A DNA stretch of 64,000 nt from Brevundimonas fontaquae. GTDB taxonomy: Bacteria; Pseudomonadota; Alphaproteobacteria; Caulobacterales; Caulobacteraceae. Each line of letters begins with the position of its first letter. Position 1 is the stretch's first letter. Below, in pieces: positions 9,604 to 20,286 of the stretch. The stretch spans positions 1,984,001 through 2,048,000 of the forward strand of contig NZ_CP070968.1 of the NCBI RefSeq assembly GCF_017086445.1, given 5' to 3'. The notes beneath the pieces are model-generated. The model worked only from the letters and a program-made list of their open reading frames with translations. It was not told the origin of the DNA and made no database searches. Made by a program: the position numbers and the translations under genes.

Positions 9604-9725
9604 CCCGCATTTCGCAACGCGGGAGAGGCGCGCTTCGGGGAGACATCCCGATCCGCACCATTCCGAGGGTCTTCAGACCTTTAATCCCCCGCGCCACGTT
9701 TGATCGGAAAAAGGACTGAACGATC
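9604..9725 (+). other. Structured 5' leader of rpsB-tsf (possible S2 autoregulatory site)
   Basis: The gap before rpsB carries three short hairpins: CCCGC/GCGGG (9604-9623), CGGG/CCCG (9636-9650) and GGTC/GACC (9668-9679). In E. coli, S2 represses its own operon through the rpsB leader. Whether this leader does the same is inference. Confidence 0.3.
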
Positions 9726-10589
9726 ATGGCTCTGCCTGAATTCTCGATGCGCACCCTGCTTGAAGCCGGCGCCCACTTCGGCCACCAGACGCACCGCTGG
9801 AACCCGAAGATGGACCGCTACATCTTCGGCTCGCGCTCGAACATCCACATCATCGACCTGTCGCAGACGATGCCGCTGTTCCACCAGGCTCTGGTGGCCG
9901 TGCGCGAAGTCGCCGCCAAGGGCGGTCGCGTTCTGTTCGTCGGCACCAAGCGCCAGGCGGCAGAGCCGGTCGCCGAAGCCGCCAAGCGCTGCGCCCAGTA
10001 CTACATGAACAACCGTTGGCTCGGCGGCACGCTGACCAACTGGCGCACCGTGTCGGGCTCGATCGCTCGTCTGCGTGAGCTGGAAGGCATTCTGGAAAAC
10101 GGCGGCGAAGGCCGCGTCAAGAAAGAGCTGCTGAACCTGCAGCGCGAGAAGGACAAGCTTGAGCTGTCGCTGGGCGGCATCAAGGACATGGGTTCGATCC
10201 CGGACATCATGTTCGTGATCGACACCAACAAGGAAGCGATCGCGATCCAGGAAGCCCGCAAGCTGAACATCCCGATCATCGCCATCCTGGACACCAACTC
10301 GGACCCGGACGGCATCACTTATCCGGTCCCCGGCAACGACGACGCCGCCCGCGCCATCCAAACCTACTGCGACCTGATCGCCGACGCCGTCCTGGACGGT
10401 CTGGCCGCCGGCGCCTCGGCCTCGGGCATCGACCTGGGCGCTTCGGAAGCTCCGGTCGAGCCGATGCTGCGTGAAGCCTCGGCCCCCAAGGCTGAAGCCG
10501 AAGCCGCGCCGGCCGGCACGGAAGGCGCCGCCGCCGAACTGGAAGCCGCTGCTGAGCCGGCTGCCGAAACCGAGAAGGCCGAGGGCTGA
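9726..10589 (+). CDS. rpsB: 30S ribosomal protein S2
   Basis: Component of the small ribosomal subunit needed for S1 binding. The 287 residues contain the family patterns [46 protein letters not shown] and [18 protein letters not shown]. Compared with the 241-residue E. coli protein it has a C-terminal tail of about 50 residues rich in Ala and Glu, common in alphaproteobacterial S2. It starts the translation and envelope gene run. tsf follows after 111 bases that contain two hairpins but no T-tract, so partial read-through is likely. Confidence 0.97.
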   Translation: MALPEFSMRTLLEAGAHFGHQTHRWNPKMDRYIFGSRSNIHIIDLSQTMPLFHQALVAVREVAAKGGRVLFVGTKRQAAEPVAEAAKRCAQYYMNNRWLGGTLTNWRTVSGSIARLRELEGILENGGEGRVKKELLNLQREKDKLELSLGGIKDMGSIPDIMFVIDTNKEAIAIQEARKLNIPIIAILDTNSDPDGITYPVPGNDDAARAIQTYCDLIADAVLDGLAAGASASGIDLGASEAPVEPMLREASAPKAEAEAAPAGTEGAAAELEAAAEPAAETEKAEG

Positions 10590-10599
10590 TCGCCCGCCG

Positions 10600-10668
10600 G
10601 GCGGCGTTCGCGTTCTTGAGCGCCGCCTGACGAACTGACACACGGCCGGGCTAAATCAGTCCGGCCGT
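10600..10668 (+). other. Two hairpins between rpsB and tsf
   Basis: GGCGGCG (10600-10606) can pair with CGCCGCC (10621-10627). Separately, ACGGCCGG (10642-10649) pairs perfectly with CCGGCCGT (10661-10668) around an 11-base loop. Neither is followed by a T run. They may slow transcription or act as RNA processing or stability elements rather than as terminators. Confidence 0.4.
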
Positions 10669-10700
10669 TCCCACATACGAAATCCCCCAAGGAGAAGAAC

Positions 10701-11642
10701 ATGGCCGAGATCACTGCCGCCCTCGTGAAGGAGCTTCGCGAGCGTTCGGGCGTCGGCATGATGGACTGCAAGAAGGCGCTGGTCGAAAACGACGGCAACA
10801 TCGAAGCAGCGATTGACTGGCTGCGCGCCAAGGGCCTGTCCAAGGCCGCCAAGAAGGCCGACCGCGTCGCCGCTGAAGGTCTGGTCGCCGTCGCCTCGAA
10901 GGAAGACGGCAAGGGCGAAGTCGCCGCCGCCATCGAGTTCAATGCCGAAACCGACTTCGTCGCCCGTAACGAGCTGTTCCAGAACGCCGCCAAGTCGTTC
11001 GCCCAACTGGGTCTTGAGCACCACTCGGTCGAGGCCCTGCACGGCGCCGAACTGGAAGCCGGCAAGACGGTCCAGGACGAAGTGACCAACATGATCGCCA
11101 CCATCGGCGAGAACATGCAACTGCGCCGCGCCGCCCGCCTGTCGGTGTCGGAAGGCGTCGTCTCGACCTACGTCCACAACGCGGTTTCGCCGGGCGTCGG
11201 CCGTATCGGCGTGCTGGTCGCGCTGGAAGGTGAGGGCGACAAGACCGCGCTTCGCGAACTGGGCCGCAAGATCGCCATGCACGTCGCCGCCACCGCGCCG
11301 CTGTCGCTGAACACCGACGACCTGGACCCCGCCGCCATCGAGAAGGAACGCACCGTTCTGACCGAAAAGGCCAAGGAAGAAGGTCGCCCGGAAGCCATGA
11401 TCGCCAAGATCGTGGAAGGTCAGATCAACAAGTTCCAGAAGGACGTGGTGCTGTCCAAGCAGCCGTTCGTCATGGATCCGGACGTGACCATCGAACAACT
11501 GGTCGCCAACTCGGCCAAGGAACTGGGCTCCTCTAACCTGCACCTGGCCGGCTTTGTCCGCCTGGCGCTGGGTGAAGGCGTCGAGAAGGTCGAAGGCCCC
11601 GACTTCGCGTCGGAAGTCGCCTCGATGATGGGCGGCAACTAA
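10701..11642 (+). CDS. tsf: Elongation factor Ts
   Basis: Nucleotide-exchange factor for EF-Tu. In 313 residues the N-terminal UBA-like domain shows the signature [18 protein letters not shown] (residues 12-29), and the core contains [14 protein letters not shown], which contacts EF-Tu. The second subdomain includes [10 protein letters not shown] good GGAGAAG ribosome-binding site lies 8 bases before the ATG. A compact hairpin terminator follows directly after the stop, so rpsB-tsf form one unit distinct from pyrH-frr. Confidence 0.97.
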   Translation: MAEITAALVKELRERSGVGMMDCKKALVENDGNIEAAIDWLRAKGLSKAAKKADRVAAEGLVAVASKEDGKGEVAAAIEFNAETDFVARNELFQNAAKSFAQLGLEHHSVEALHGAELEAGKTVQDEVTNMIATIGENMQLRRAARLSVSEGVVSTYVHNAVSPGVGRIGVLVALEGEGDKTALRELGRKIAMHVAATAPLSLNTDDLDPAAIEKERTVLTEKAKEEGRPEAMIAKIVEGQINKFQKDVVLSKQPFVMDPDVTIEQLVANSAKELGSSNLHLAGFVRLALGEGVEKVEGPDFASEVASMMGGN

Positions 11643-11651
11643 AAAACATTC

Positions 11652-11671
11652 CCCTCATTCGTGAGGGTTTT
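11652..11671 (+). terminator. Intrinsic terminator after tsf
   Basis: CCCTCA (11652-11657) and TGAGGG (11662-11667) pair perfectly across a stable TTCG tetraloop and are followed by four T residues. It lies 10 bases after the tsf stop. Confidence 0.7.
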
Positions 11672-11769
11672 GTATCAGAAGGGCGCGTTCGGCTTTGATG
11701 GCCGGCGCGCCTTTCGTCTATAAGAAGCCGCCTGATTCAATGGCGCCGCAGTCAAACGGACCTTCCCGC

Positions 11770-12504
11770 ATGCCCGACGCCCCCTCGACCTTCCGCTACA
11801 AACGCGTCCTGCTGAAGGTGTCGGGCGAGGTGCTGATGGGCGACCAGTCGTTCGGCGTCGATATGAAGACCGTCGATGCTGTGGCCAAGGCCGTCGCGGA
11901 CGTCGCGGCCGAGGGCGTCGAAATCTGCCTGGTCATCGGCGGCGGCAACATCTTCCGCGGTCTGTCCAAGGCGGCGGCCGGTATGGAGCGCGCCCAGGCC
12001 GACTATATGGGCATGCTTGCGACGATCATGAACGCCCTGGCCATGCAGTCGGCGCTGGAGAAGATCGGCGTCTCGACCCGCGTGCAGAGCGCCATCCCGA
12101 TGGCCGCCATCGCCGAACCCTACATCCGCCGTCGCGCCCTGCGGCACCTGGAAAAGGGCCGGGTCGTGATCTTCGCCGCCGGCGTGGGCGCACCGTTCTT
12201 CACCACGGACTCGGGCGCGGCGCTACGTGCGGCCGAAATGGGCTGCGACGCGCTGCTGAAGGGCACCAGTGTGGACGGGGTCTATACCGCCGACCCGAAG
12301 AAGGATCCCGACGCGACGCGGTATGAGACGCTGTCCTATCAGGATGTGCTGGCCAAGGATCTGCGCGTCATGGACGCCTCGGCCATCGCCATGATGCGCG
12401 ACACGGGCATACCGATCGTGGTCTTCTCCATTCGGGAAGACAACTCGCTGCGCCGGACCCTGACCGGCGAAGGCACGTTCACGGTCATTCAGGACGTCGC
12501 CTGA
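11770..12504 (+). CDS. pyrH: Uridylate kinase
   Basis: Phosphorylates UMP to UDP. I chose the ATG at 11770, giving 244 residues starting [20 protein letters not shown], close to the usual length; the frame is open to 11695 and another ATG lies at 11740. Motifs include [32 protein letters not shown] and the substrate loop [17 protein letters not shown], all characteristic of bacterial PyrH of the amino-acid-kinase fold. It is separated from tsf by a terminator and lies 39 bases before frr. Confidence 0.95.
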   Translation: MPDAPSTFRYKRVLLKVSGEVLMGDQSFGVDMKTVDAVAKAVADVAAEGVEICLVIGGGNIFRGLSKAAAGMERAQADYMGMLATIMNALAMQSALEKIGVSTRVQSAIPMAAIAEPYIRRRALRHLEKGRVVIFAAGVGAPFFTTDSGAALRAAEMGCDALLKGTSVDGVYTADPKKDPDATRYETLSYQDVLAKDLRVMDASAIAMMRDTGIPIVVFSIREDNSLRRTLTGEGTFTVIQDVA

Positions 12505-12543
12505 GCGTTCGCCTGACTAGGAAAGACAAGAGAGACCAAGACC

Positions 12544-13101
12544 ATGGCAAAGCCTGAACTGAAGACCTATCGCGACCGCATGGATCGCTCCGTCGCCGCA
12601 CTCAAGGAAGAGTTCAGCGGTTTGCGCACCGGTCGCGCCAACGCCGGCCTGCTGGAGCCCGTGCGGGTCGAAGCCTACGGCTCGGCCTCGCCGCTGACCG
12701 CCGTCGCCGCGATCAGCGTGCCCGAGCCGCGCATGATCAGCGTCAGCGTCTGGGACAAGGGCATGGTGGTCGCCGTCGAAAAGGCGATCCGCAACGCCAA
12801 TCTGGGCCTGAATCCGATCGTGGACGGCCAGACCCTGCGCATTCCGGTGCCGCCTCTGACCGAGGAACGCCGCAAGGACCTGGTCAAGCTGGCCGGCAAA
12901 TACGCCGAGCAGCAGAAGATTTCGGTTCGCAACGTCCGCCGCGACGCCAACGACGACCTGAAGAAGGCCGAGAAGGCCGGCGAGATCAGCCAGGACGAGC
13001 AAAAGAAGATGGAAACGGAGGTCCAGAAGGACACCGACGCGGCCATCAAGCGCATCGACGAGACCTTGAAGACAAAGGAACAAGAGATCATGCAGGTCTG
13101 A
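12544..13101 (+). CDS. frr: Ribosome recycling factor
   Basis: Acts with EF-G to split the terminated ribosome. The 185 residues match the family length. The patterns [57 protein letters not shown] and the long C-terminal helix with [16 protein letters not shown] are diagnostic. It is preceded by GAAAGACAAGAGAGACC and followed by uppS after 37 bases, in the conserved order pyrH-frr-uppS-cdsA. Confidence 0.97.
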   Translation: MAKPELKTYRDRMDRSVAALKEEFSGLRTGRANAGLLEPVRVEAYGSASPLTAVAAISVPEPRMISVSVWDKGMVVAVEKAIRNANLGLNPIVDGQTLRIPVPPLTEERRKDLVKLAGKYAEQQKISVRNVRRDANDDLKKAEKAGEISQDEQKKMETEVQKDTDAAIKRIDETLKTKEQEIMQV

Positions 13102-13138
13102 GGCGAAACGGCTGGGTCCGGAAGGGATCGCACGACAG

Positions 13139-13912
13139 ATGACGGCAGACCGCGCCGCGCCTTCAGGCCAAAGCCCAGACAAGCAGGGTCAGGACGGCCC
13201 GCGCCACGTCGCCATCATCATGGACGGCAATGGACGCTGGGCGAAGGCGCGCGGTCTGCCGCGCGCTCTTGGCCACCGCGAAGGCGTTCAGGCGCTGAAG
13301 CGCACGATCCAGGCGGCGCCGGATCTCGGCATCGATTGCCTGACCGTGTTCGGCTTCTCAACCGAGAACTGGAGCCGGCCCGAGGACGAGGTGTCGGACC
13401 TGATGGGGCTGGTGCGCTCCTACGTCGCCAGCGATTTGGCCAGGCTGACCAAGGCCGGCGTACGGCTGAAGATCCTGGGACGACGCGAAGGACTGCCGGC
13501 CGACATCGCCGCCATCATCGAACGGGCCGAGGCCCAGACCGCCCATAACGACCGGTTCCTGTTGCAGGTCGCCTTTAACTATGGCGGTCGTGCGGATCTG
13601 GTGGACGCGGCGCGTCGGCATATGGAGCGGGTGCTGGCGGGTGAGACGGTCGAGCCTTTCAACGAGGCGATCCTGACCTCAGGCCTGGCCACGGCGGGCT
13701 CGCCGCCGCTGGATTTGATCGTGCGCACGTCGGGCGAGCAGCGACTGTCGAACTTCCTGTTGTGGGAGGCCGCCTACGCCGAGCTCGTGTTCCAGGACAT
13801 TCTGTGGCCCGACTATGGCCCCAAGGCGCTGGCTGAAGCGATCTCAGCCTTTGGTCAGCGCGATCGCCGTTTCGGCGGACGCGTGATCGCGCCTGAGCGC
13901 GCGACAGCCTGA
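13139..13912 (+). CDS. uppS: Undecaprenyl diphosphate synthase (isoprenyl transferase)
   Basis: Condenses isopentenyl diphosphate with farnesyl diphosphate to make the C55 carrier for peptidoglycan and O-antigen. It has 257 residues with the active-site sequence [17 protein letters not shown] (catalytic Asp29), [11 protein letters not shown], and C-terminal [23 protein letters not shown] and [11 protein letters not shown] roughly 20-residue polar N-terminal extension precedes the core. The stop overlaps the cdsA start by one base. Confidence 0.96.
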   Translation: MTADRAAPSGQSPDKQGQDGPRHVAIIMDGNGRWAKARGLPRALGHREGVQALKRTIQAAPDLGIDCLTVFGFSTENWSRPEDEVSDLMGLVRSYVASDLARLTKAGVRLKILGRREGLPADIAAIIERAEAQTAHNDRFLLQVAFNYGGRADLVDAARRHMERVLAGETVEPFNEAILTSGLATAGSPPLDLIVRTSGEQRLSNFLLWEAAYAELVFQDILWPDYGPKALAEAISAFGQRDRRFGGRVIAPERATA

Positions 13913-14730
13913 TGGCGGTCAAGGGTCGGGATATCGCCCTCAGGGCTGCGTCCGCCGTCGTGCTCGCGCCCGCCGCCGTCGCTGCGACGTGGGGCGGCGG
14001 CGTGTGGTTCCTGGCGCTGATGATCGTCGCCAGCGTCGTCCTGGCGTTCGAATGGGCGGCGATGAGTGCGCCCCATGCACGCCGCGTCATGGGCGGCGCG
14101 GTCAGCTTCGGCGTCGTGGCGGCGGTGATAAGCGCGCATTTCGGCGCTATGTCCGTCGCCTTCATCATGCTGGTGTTCGGCGCGGTCGCGGCCGGGGTCT
14201 ATGCCCGCAGCCGAGGGCAGGAGGCGCTGGATGCCGCCTATGGCGTGCTCTATCTCGGCTGGCCTTCGGTCCTGCTGATTTGGCTGCGCGACGTCGACAG
14301 TTTGATCGGGCTGCACTGGACCGTGCTGGTCTTCGCCGTCGCTTGGTCGGCCGACATCGTGGCCTATCTGGCGGGATCCACCTTTGGCGGCCCCAAGCTG
14401 TGGCCGCGCTTCTCGCCGAACAAGACCTGGTCCGGGTTCATCGGCGGCGTTGCGGCCGGCGCGGTTGCGGGCGCCGTCATGACGGCCTGGGTCAATATGG
14501 GCGCCTTGAGCGTCGTCTGGGGAGCAGTGCTAGGCTTTGCGGGGGCCTTGGCGACCATGGCGGGCGACCTGTGGGAATCGGCGCTGAAGCGACGGTTCGG
14601 GGTCAAGGATGCGGGGAACACCATTCCCGGCCACGGCGGCCTGCTGGACCGCGTCGATGGCCTGATGTTCGCGGTCGTGGTCGTCGCGGCGGGCCGACTT
14701 ATCGTGCTGATGCTGGAGCGTGGGGCGTGA
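13912..14730 (+). CDS. cdsA: Phosphatidate cytidylyltransferase (CDP-diglyceride synthase)
   Basis: Integral membrane enzyme that makes CDP-diacylglycerol from phosphatidate and CTP, the precursor of all bacterial phospholipids. The 272-residue protein has about eight hydrophobic segments and ends with the family signature [20 protein letters not shown] followed by [12 protein letters not shown]. The start overlaps the uppS stop by one base and its stop overlaps the GTG of dxr, so translation is probably coupled through all three genes. Confidence 0.94.
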   Translation: MAVKGRDIALRAASAVVLAPAAVAATWGGGVWFLALMIVASVVLAFEWAAMSAPHARRVMGGAVSFGVVAAVISAHFGAMSVAFIMLVFGAVAAGVYARSRGQEALDAAYGVLYLGWPSVLLIWLRDVDSLIGLHWTVLVFAVAWSADIVAYLAGSTFGGPKLWPRFSPNKTWSGFIGGVAAGAVAGAVMTAWVNMGALSVVWGAVLGFAGALATMAGDLWESALKRRFGVKDAGNTIPGHGGLLDRVDGLMFAVVVVAAGRLIVLMLERGA

Positions 14731-15923
14731 TCCGGCGCCGCGTCACTGTGCTTGGCGCGACCGGATCGGTCGGCGCCTCTACACTGGACCTGATGGCTCA
14801 AGCCGAGGCGACGGGCACAGGCGCGTTCGAGGTCGAGGCCCTGACGGGCGGCGCCAATATCGCCAAACTGGCCGAGCAGGCTAAACGCTGGCGGCCCAAG
14901 CTGGCCGTGACTGCCGATGCGGCGCGGTTGGACGAACTGCGTGACGCCTTGTCCGGCACGGATGTCTCTGTCGCCGCCGGCGACGCCGCGATCGTCGAGG
15001 CGGCGACGCGACCTGCCGACTGGATCATGGCGTCCATCGTCGGAGCGGCGGGTTTGAAGTCCGCCTGGGCGGCGGCGGGAACGGGCGCGACCCTGGCGCT
15101 GGCCAACAAGGAAAGTCTGGTCTGCTGCGGCTCCGCCCTGATCGAACGGGTCAAGCGGGCAGGGGGGCGTTTGATCCCCGTCGATTCTGAGCACTCCGCC
15201 ATCTTCCAGGTGTTTCCGGCCGAAGCGCCTGAGCGGGTGGCCAAGCTGATCCTGACCGCATCGGGCGGGCCGTTTCGCAAGACTCCGCGCGAACAGATGG
15301 TCGCCATCACGCCAGAACAGGCCGTCGCCCACCCCAACTGGAGCATGGGCGCCAAGATTTCGGTCGATAGCGCGACGATGGCCAACAAGGGCCTGGAGAT
15401 GATCGAGGCGGCTTATCTGTTCGATATGCCGCAGGATCGGATCGACGTCGTGGTGCACCCCGAATCGATCATCCACAGCCTTGTGGAATATGTGGATGGT
15501 TCGACCCTGGCCCAGATGGGACCGCCGGATATGCGCACGCCGATCGCATGCGCCCTGGCCTGGCCGGATCGGATCGCGTGGCCGGCGCCCAAGCTGGATC
15601 TGGCTCAGCTAGGTCAGCTGACGTTCGAAGCGCCCGATCTGACGCGCTTTCCCGCCCTCGATCTGGCGCGTCAGGCCCTGAAGGCGGGCGGCGCGACGCC
15701 GGCCGTGTTCAACGCCGCCAATGAGGTCGCCGCCTTCGCCTTCCTTGACCGCAAGCTGGCGTTTCTCAATATTGCCGCAGTCGTCGCCGAAACCCTTGAG
15801 CGTGCGACGAAAGCGGGGATGGCTTTCGGTTCTGGAGACGCCTGCAGTGCGGCCCTTTCGGTCGACGCCGAGACGCGTCGAATGGCCGAGACCGTCATCG
15901 CCGGCCTTGCGAATGCGGCCTGA
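14727..15923 (+). CDS. dxr: 1-deoxy-D-xylulose 5-phosphate reductoisomerase
   Basis: Second enzyme of the MEP isoprenoid pathway, converting DXP to MEP with NADPH. I chose the GTG at 14727, overlapping the cdsA stop as GTGA, because the family N-terminus [20 protein letters not shown] begins there. The frame runs open upstream to 13989 inside cdsA, which is not real. It has 398 residues with the metal and substrate motifs [11 protein letters not shown] and [19 protein letters not shown]. Together with uppS it links isoprenoid supply to envelope synthesis in one operon. Confidence 0.96.
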   Translation: MIRRRVTVLGATGSVGASTLDLMAQAEATGTGAFEVEALTGGANIAKLAEQAKRWRPKLAVTADAARLDELRDALSGTDVSVAAGDAAIVEAATRPADWIMASIVGAAGLKSAWAAAGTGATLALANKESLVCCGSALIERVKRAGGRLIPVDSEHSAIFQVFPAEAPERVAKLILTASGGPFRKTPREQMVAITPEQAVAHPNWSMGAKISVDSATMANKGLEMIEAAYLFDMPQDRIDVVVHPESIIHSLVEYVDGSTLAQMGPPDMRTPIACALAWPDRIAWPAPKLDLAQLGQLTFEAPDLTRFPALDLARQALKAGGATPAVFNAANEVAAFAFLDRKLAFLNIAAVVAETLERATKAGMAFGSGDACSAALSVDAETRRMAETVIAGLANAA

Positions 15924-15950
15924 CAGCAGGCCAGGGGAGACGATTTTCGA

Positions 15951-17168
15951 ATGCTGGGCGTCCTGGGTCAGGTCCTGATCTCCATCGCCTCGTTCCTGCT
16001 GGTGCTGACCTTCATCGTCACCATCCACGAACTGGGTCACTTCCTCGTCGCGCGCGCCTTTGGCGTGAAGGTGGACCGGTTCGCGGTCGGCTTCGGCAAG
16101 GCCGTGGCCAGCCGCACCGATCGTCACGGCATCGAATGGCGTCTCGGTTGGCTGCCGCTGGGCGGCTATGTGAAGTTCTCGGGCGATCTGGATGCGTCCA
16201 GCGTGCCTGATCGGGCTGGACTGGACGAACTGCGCCGCCGCGTGGTCGCCGAGCGTGGACCGGGCGCCGAGCGCGATTATTTCCACTTCAAGCCGGTGTG
16301 GCAGCGCGCCCTGATCGTCGCGGCCGGGCCCATCGCGAACTTCATCCTGGCCATCACCATCTTCGCCGTCGTCTTCATGGCCGTCGGCGTGTCTCTGCGC
16401 CCCGCGCGTGTTGCTCAGGTCCAGGCGGGATCGCCGGCCGCCGCCGGCGGTTTCCAGGTCGGCGACCTGATCACCGAGGTGAACGGCAAGGCCATCAAGG
16501 ACGGAAGCGCGGTCACCCGCACCGTCATGCTATCGACCGGCGATCCCGTACGTTTCACGGTCGAGCGCGCCGGGCGTCCCGTCGAACTGGTCGCGACGCC
16601 GGAACGTCGCGAGGAAAACGACCCCATCGCCGGACGCGTCAAGGTCGGCCGCATCGGCCTGGGGCTAGGCCCGTCGGCCGGCGATGTCCGCCACGTGCGT
16701 TACGGCCCTGTCGACGCCGTCGTGGAGGGCGCGCGCCAGACGGCCGACGTGATCGGCTCGACCCTGACCTACCTCGGACGTCTGGCGACGGGGCGCGAGT
16801 CGGGCGATCAGTTCAGCGGCCCGTTGGGCATGGCCAAGGCGACGGGCTCGCTGACCACGGCTGCGGTCGAAGCCAATCCAGCGCCTGGCGCCATGGCGAT
16901 CAACCTGATCCTGACGCTGACAACCTTGGCCGCCATACTTTCGATCGGAATCGGCTTTCTAAATCTGCTTCCCATTCCGGTCCTCGACGGCGGGCATCTG
17001 CTTTTCTACGGCTATGAGGCTGTGGCGAAACAGCCTGTGTCGGCGCGGTTCCAGGAGATGGGCTATCGTGCAGGCCTTGCGCTTTTGGCGGGATTTATGT
17101 TGTTCGCAACGTGGAACGACCTACAGAAGCTCAATATCTTCCAATTCCTCGGCGGGCTCGTCTCGTGA
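15951..17168 (+). CDS. rseP: Site-2 membrane metalloprotease RseP
   Basis: Intramembrane zinc protease that cleaves anti-sigma factors and signal peptide remnants. In 405 residues the zinc motif HELGH is at 26-30 within the first transmembrane helix, a PDZ domain follows (QAGSPAAAGGFQVGDLITEVNG, roughly 155-215), and the second metal-ligand motif is in LLPIPVLDGGHLLFY near the C-terminus. This is the normal layout with four membrane helices. It lies between dxr and bamA, the conserved alphaproteobacterial order. Confidence 0.95.
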   Translation: MLGVLGQVLISIASFLLVLTFIVTIHELGHFLVARAFGVKVDRFAVGFGKAVASRTDRHGIEWRLGWLPLGGYVKFSGDLDASSVPDRAGLDELRRRVVAERGPGAERDYFHFKPVWQRALIVAAGPIANFILAITIFAVVFMAVGVSLRPARVAQVQAGSPAAAGGFQVGDLITEVNGKAIKDGSAVTRTVMLSTGDPVRFTVERAGRPVELVATPERREENDPIAGRVKVGRIGLGLGPSAGDVRHVRYGPVDAVVEGARQTADVIGSTLTYLGRLATGRESGDQFSGPLGMAKATGSLTTAAVEANPAPGAMAINLILTLTTLAAILSIGIGFLNLLPIPVLDGGHLLFYGYEAVAKQPVSARFQEMGYRAGLALLAGFMLFATWNDLQKLNIFQFLGGLVS

Positions 17169-17197
17169 GCCGACGCCAGCCCCCGACGGTTTCCCGA

Positions 17198-19642
17198 ATG
17201 AATGACATGACCTCTCGCGCCGCCGTTCGACTGAGCGCCCGCTCCAGCCTGCTGGCTTTGGCGGTCGCCGCCGGTCTGGGCGCACCCGCGCTGGCCCAGA
17301 CTGCGCCGGCCCAAACTTCGCCGACGACGCCGGCTCAAACGCCGGCCCAGACGGCCCCGGCGAGCGCCGCCGAACCGCGCGTCGAGATCGCTGCGCCGCA
17401 GACGATCACGATCAACCGCATCATTGTGCAGGGCGCGCAGCGGATCGACCAGACGACGGTCCTGTCCTATTTGCCGATCCGTCCCGGTGATGCTGTCGAC
17501 GCCTCGGTGCTGGACGTCGCGGTGCGCACCCTGTCGCGCACGGGCCTGTTCGCCGATGTGCAACTGGGCATCCAGAACGGCGACCTGATCGTCCAGATCG
17601 TCGAGAACCCGATCATCAACCAGGTGGTGTTCGAGGGAAATAAGGCGCTGTCAAAGGACAAGCTGACCAAGGAAGTGACCCTGGCGCCGCGCGGCATCTA
17701 TACCCGCGCCAAGGTTCAGGAAGACGTCGGCGCCATTGTCGAGCTTTATCGCCTGCAGGGCCGTATCTCTGCGACCGTGACGCCGAAGCTGGTCCAGTTG
17801 GAACAGAACCGCGTCGATGTGATCTTCGAGATCAACGAAGGCCCGCAGACCGGCATCAGCGCCATCAACGTCTTGGGCAACGAAGCGTTTTCGGATCGCG
17901 ACGTGCGCGGCGTGATGGTCACCGAGAAGTCGACCTGGTGGAAGTTCTTCTCCAATAACGACAATTACGATCCCAACCGCCTGGAATACGACCAGGAGCA
18001 GTTGCGGAAGTTTTACACCAACCGCGGCTATTACGACTTCCGCGTGGTGTCCTCGGTTGCCGAACTGCAGCCTGACGATCAGGCGTTCCAGCTGACGCTG
18101 ACGCTGAATGAAGGCGACAAGTACAACTTCGGTGAGATCAAGGTCGTCACCCAGAACGACCGGCTGAACGCCGACTTCCTGAAGGCCCTGGTGCCGATCC
18201 GGGAAGGCCAACTGTACGAAAGCGACAAGATCGAACAGGCGGTCGACGCCCTGACGTTCGCGGCGGGATCGGCCGGCTATGCCTTCGTCGAGATCAATCC
18301 GACCTACAAGGCCAATCCCGAGACGGACACGGTCGATGTAACCTTCAATGTGTCCGAGGGCCAGCGCGTCTATATCGATCGCATCAATGTGGTCGGCAAC
18401 ACCCGCACGATCGACCCGGTGATCCGCCGCGAACTGCTGCTGACCGAGGGCGACGCCTTCAACCGCGCCCTGATGGAGCGCTCGCGCAACAACTTGCGCG
18501 CCCTGGGCTTTTTCAAGGACGTGACGGTCGAGGAAACGCGCGGCAGCGCGCCGGACCGCTCGGTCATCAACGTCAACGTCCAGGAACAGCCGACCGGCGA
18601 ACTGTCCGTCGGAGCGGGCTTTAGCTCCGTCGACTCCTTCACCGTCAATCTGGGCATCTCGGAGCGGAACTTCCGTGGGCGCGGCCAGAATGTGGTGGCC
18701 CGTCTGGAGTGGGGTTCGCTGCGCCAGCAGGTCGACTTCCGCTTCACGGAGCCGAAGTTCCTGGGACGCGATCTGCGCGCGGGCTTCGACCTGTTCCACT
18801 CGCGCTATGACTTGAGCAAATACTCGTCCTACGATTACCGCTCAACCGGCGGCGGGGTGCGTCTTTCCTATCCGCTGAACGGCAACATGCTGCTCAGCAC
18901 GCGCTATTTCCTGAAGTCGGACGAGATCATCGTCCCGACCGGCTATTGCAACGGCGTGGGGCGAGGCTCGTCTGCCCTGTGCGATCAGGTCGGCAGCTTC
19001 ATCAACTCGTCGGCTGGCTATACGCTGCAGGTCAACTACACCAACGATCCGATCCGTCCGACGCGCGGCTGGGCCGGGTCGCTGCGTCAGGACCTCGCGG
19101 GTCTGGGCGGCGATGTGAACTATGTGAAGACCGAGGCCGACGCGAGCTGGTACTACGGCTTCACGCCGAACTGGATCGTCAGCGTTCAGGGTTCGACCGG
19201 CTACGTCAGCGGCTGGAACGGCGACCCGATCCGCATCAACGACCGCTTCTTCAAGGGCGGCAACAGCTTCCGCGGCTTCGAGACAGCCGGTATGGGGCCG
19301 CGCGATCTGACCACGACCGACGCTCTGGGCGGCAACTTCTACGCCATCGGCACGGTCGAACTGACCCTGCCGAACTATCTGCCTGAGCAGTACGGCATCA
19401 AGACCTCGCTGTTCGCCGATGTCGGTACGCTGGGCGTGCTGGATGACCGCTACAAGCTGACGTCCACCGGAACGGTGAACACAAATATCGCCGATGAGCT
19501 GTCGCTGCGCGCGTCGGCGGGCGTCAGCATCCACTGGAAGTCGCCGATGGGTCCGATCCGCTTCGACATCTCCAAGGTTCTGTCCAAGGAAGACTACGAC
19601 AAGACGGAATCCTTCCGCTTCTCGACCTCCACTCAGTTCTAA
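17198..19642 (+). CDS. bamA: Outer membrane protein assembly factor BamA
   Basis: Core of the BAM complex that inserts beta-barrel proteins in the outer membrane. From the ATG at 17198 it has 814 residues with a signal peptide ending near GAPALAQ. An unusual linker of PAQT-type repeats (about residues 35-58) precedes five POTRA domains, recognisable from IIVQGAQRI, VVFEGNKAL, INVLGNEAF and INVVGNTRT. A C-terminal barrel follows with FKGGNSFRGFE (the VRGF-type loop motif), ending in FSTSTQF with aromatic terminal Phe. A GTG at 17165 overlapping the rseP stop is an alternative start. Confidence 0.96.
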   Translation: MNDMTSRAAVRLSARSSLLALAVAAGLGAPALAQTAPAQTSPTTPAQTPAQTAPASAAEPRVEIAAPQTITINRIIVQGAQRIDQTTVLSYLPIRPGDAVDASVLDVAVRTLSRTGLFADVQLGIQNGDLIVQIVENPIINQVVFEGNKALSKDKLTKEVTLAPRGIYTRAKVQEDVGAIVELYRLQGRISATVTPKLVQLEQNRVDVIFEINEGPQTGISAINVLGNEAFSDRDVRGVMVTEKSTWWKFFSNNDNYDPNRLEYDQEQLRKFYTNRGYYDFRVVSSVAELQPDDQAFQLTLTLNEGDKYNFGEIKVVTQNDRLNADFLKALVPIREGQLYESDKIEQAVDALTFAAGSAGYAFVEINPTYKANPETDTVDVTFNVSEGQRVYIDRINVVGNTRTIDPVIRRELLLTEGDAFNRALMERSRNNLRALGFFKDVTVEETRGSAPDRSVINVNVQEQPTGELSVGAGFSSVDSFTVNLGISERNFRGRGQNVVARLEWGSLRQQVDFRFTEPKFLGRDLRAGFDLFHSRYDLSKYSSYDYRSTGGGVRLSYPLNGNMLLSTRYFLKSDEIIVPTGYCNGVGRGSSALCDQVGSFINSSAGYTLQVNYTNDPIRPTRGWAGSLRQDLAGLGGDVNYVKTEADASWYYGFTPNWIVSVQGSTGYVSGWNGDPIRINDRFFKGGNSFRGFETAGMGPRDLTTTDALGGNFYAIGTVELTLPNYLPEQYGIKTSLFADVGTLGVLDDRYKLTSTGTVNTNIADELSLRASAGVSIHWKSPMGPIRFDISKVLSKEDYDKTESFRFSTSTQF

Positions 19643-19674
19643 TCGCGGCTTTTTCGACCGCACGAGGAAACACC

Positions 19675-20280
19675 ATGAAAGCTCTGATCATCGCGGCGAC
19701 CGCCGCTGCTTCGCTCATCGCCACCGCTGCGTCCGCGCAGCAGGCCAGCGCGCCTGCCAACCCCGGCCCGGTCATCCCCGGCGTGTGCGTGTATTACAAC
19801 GCGCGTCTCTTGGCCCAGTCGTCGGCCGGTCAGGCCGTCGAAGCCCGCATGCAACAGCTGGCCCAGGAGGTTCAGGGCGAACTACAACCTTACGCCACGT
19901 CCATCCAGTCGGACGCGCAGCAACTGCAAGCCTCGGGTTCCAGCCTACCGGCCGACCAACTGCAACAGCGCCGTCAGGCCCTGCAGCAGCGCGCGCAAGA
20001 GGCGCAACAGCTGGAAGCCACCCGTGAAAACGAGCTGCGCTACACCCTGGGTATGCAGCGTCAGGCCATCACCGAGGCCGTCTCGCCGATCCTGACCGCC
20101 CTGTATCAGGAGAAGGGCTGCGGCCTGCTGCTGGACCGCGAGAGCGTCTTCATGATGAACCCGGCGATGGACGTCACCGACCTGGCGATCCAGCGCCTGA
20201 ACGCCGCCCTGCCGACCCTGAGCTTCAACCGCATGGCCGTTCCGGCTCAGACCCAGGCCCAGCCGGCCGCCGCCCGCTAA
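19675..20280 (+). CDS. skp: OmpH/Skp family periplasmic chaperone
   Basis: Periplasmic chaperone that holds unfolded outer-membrane proteins on their way to BAM. It has 201 residues with a signal peptide (ALIIAATAAASLIATAASAQ), a VCVYYNARLLAQSSAGQ segment typical of OmpH, and a long glutamine-rich coiled-coil region (about residues 60-125) forming the tentacle. The second family strand GCGLLLDRESVFM follows. The C-terminus is low-complexity (QTQAQPAAAR). It lies 32 bases after bamA, its functional partner. Confidence 0.9.
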   Translation: MKALIIAATAAASLIATAASAQQASAPANPGPVIPGVCVYYNARLLAQSSAGQAVEARMQQLAQEVQGELQPYATSIQSDAQQLQASGSSLPADQLQQRRQALQQRAQEAQQLEATRENELRYTLGMQRQAITEAVSPILTALYQEKGCGLLLDRESVFMMNPAMDVTDLAIQRLNAALPTLSFNRMAVPAQTQAQPAAAR

Positions 20281-20286
20281 GTCTCG

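Noticed and set aside
13989..14726. N-terminal extension of dxr running through cdsA
   Set aside because: Out-of-frame reading of cdsA; the Dxr family start follows the GTG at 14727.
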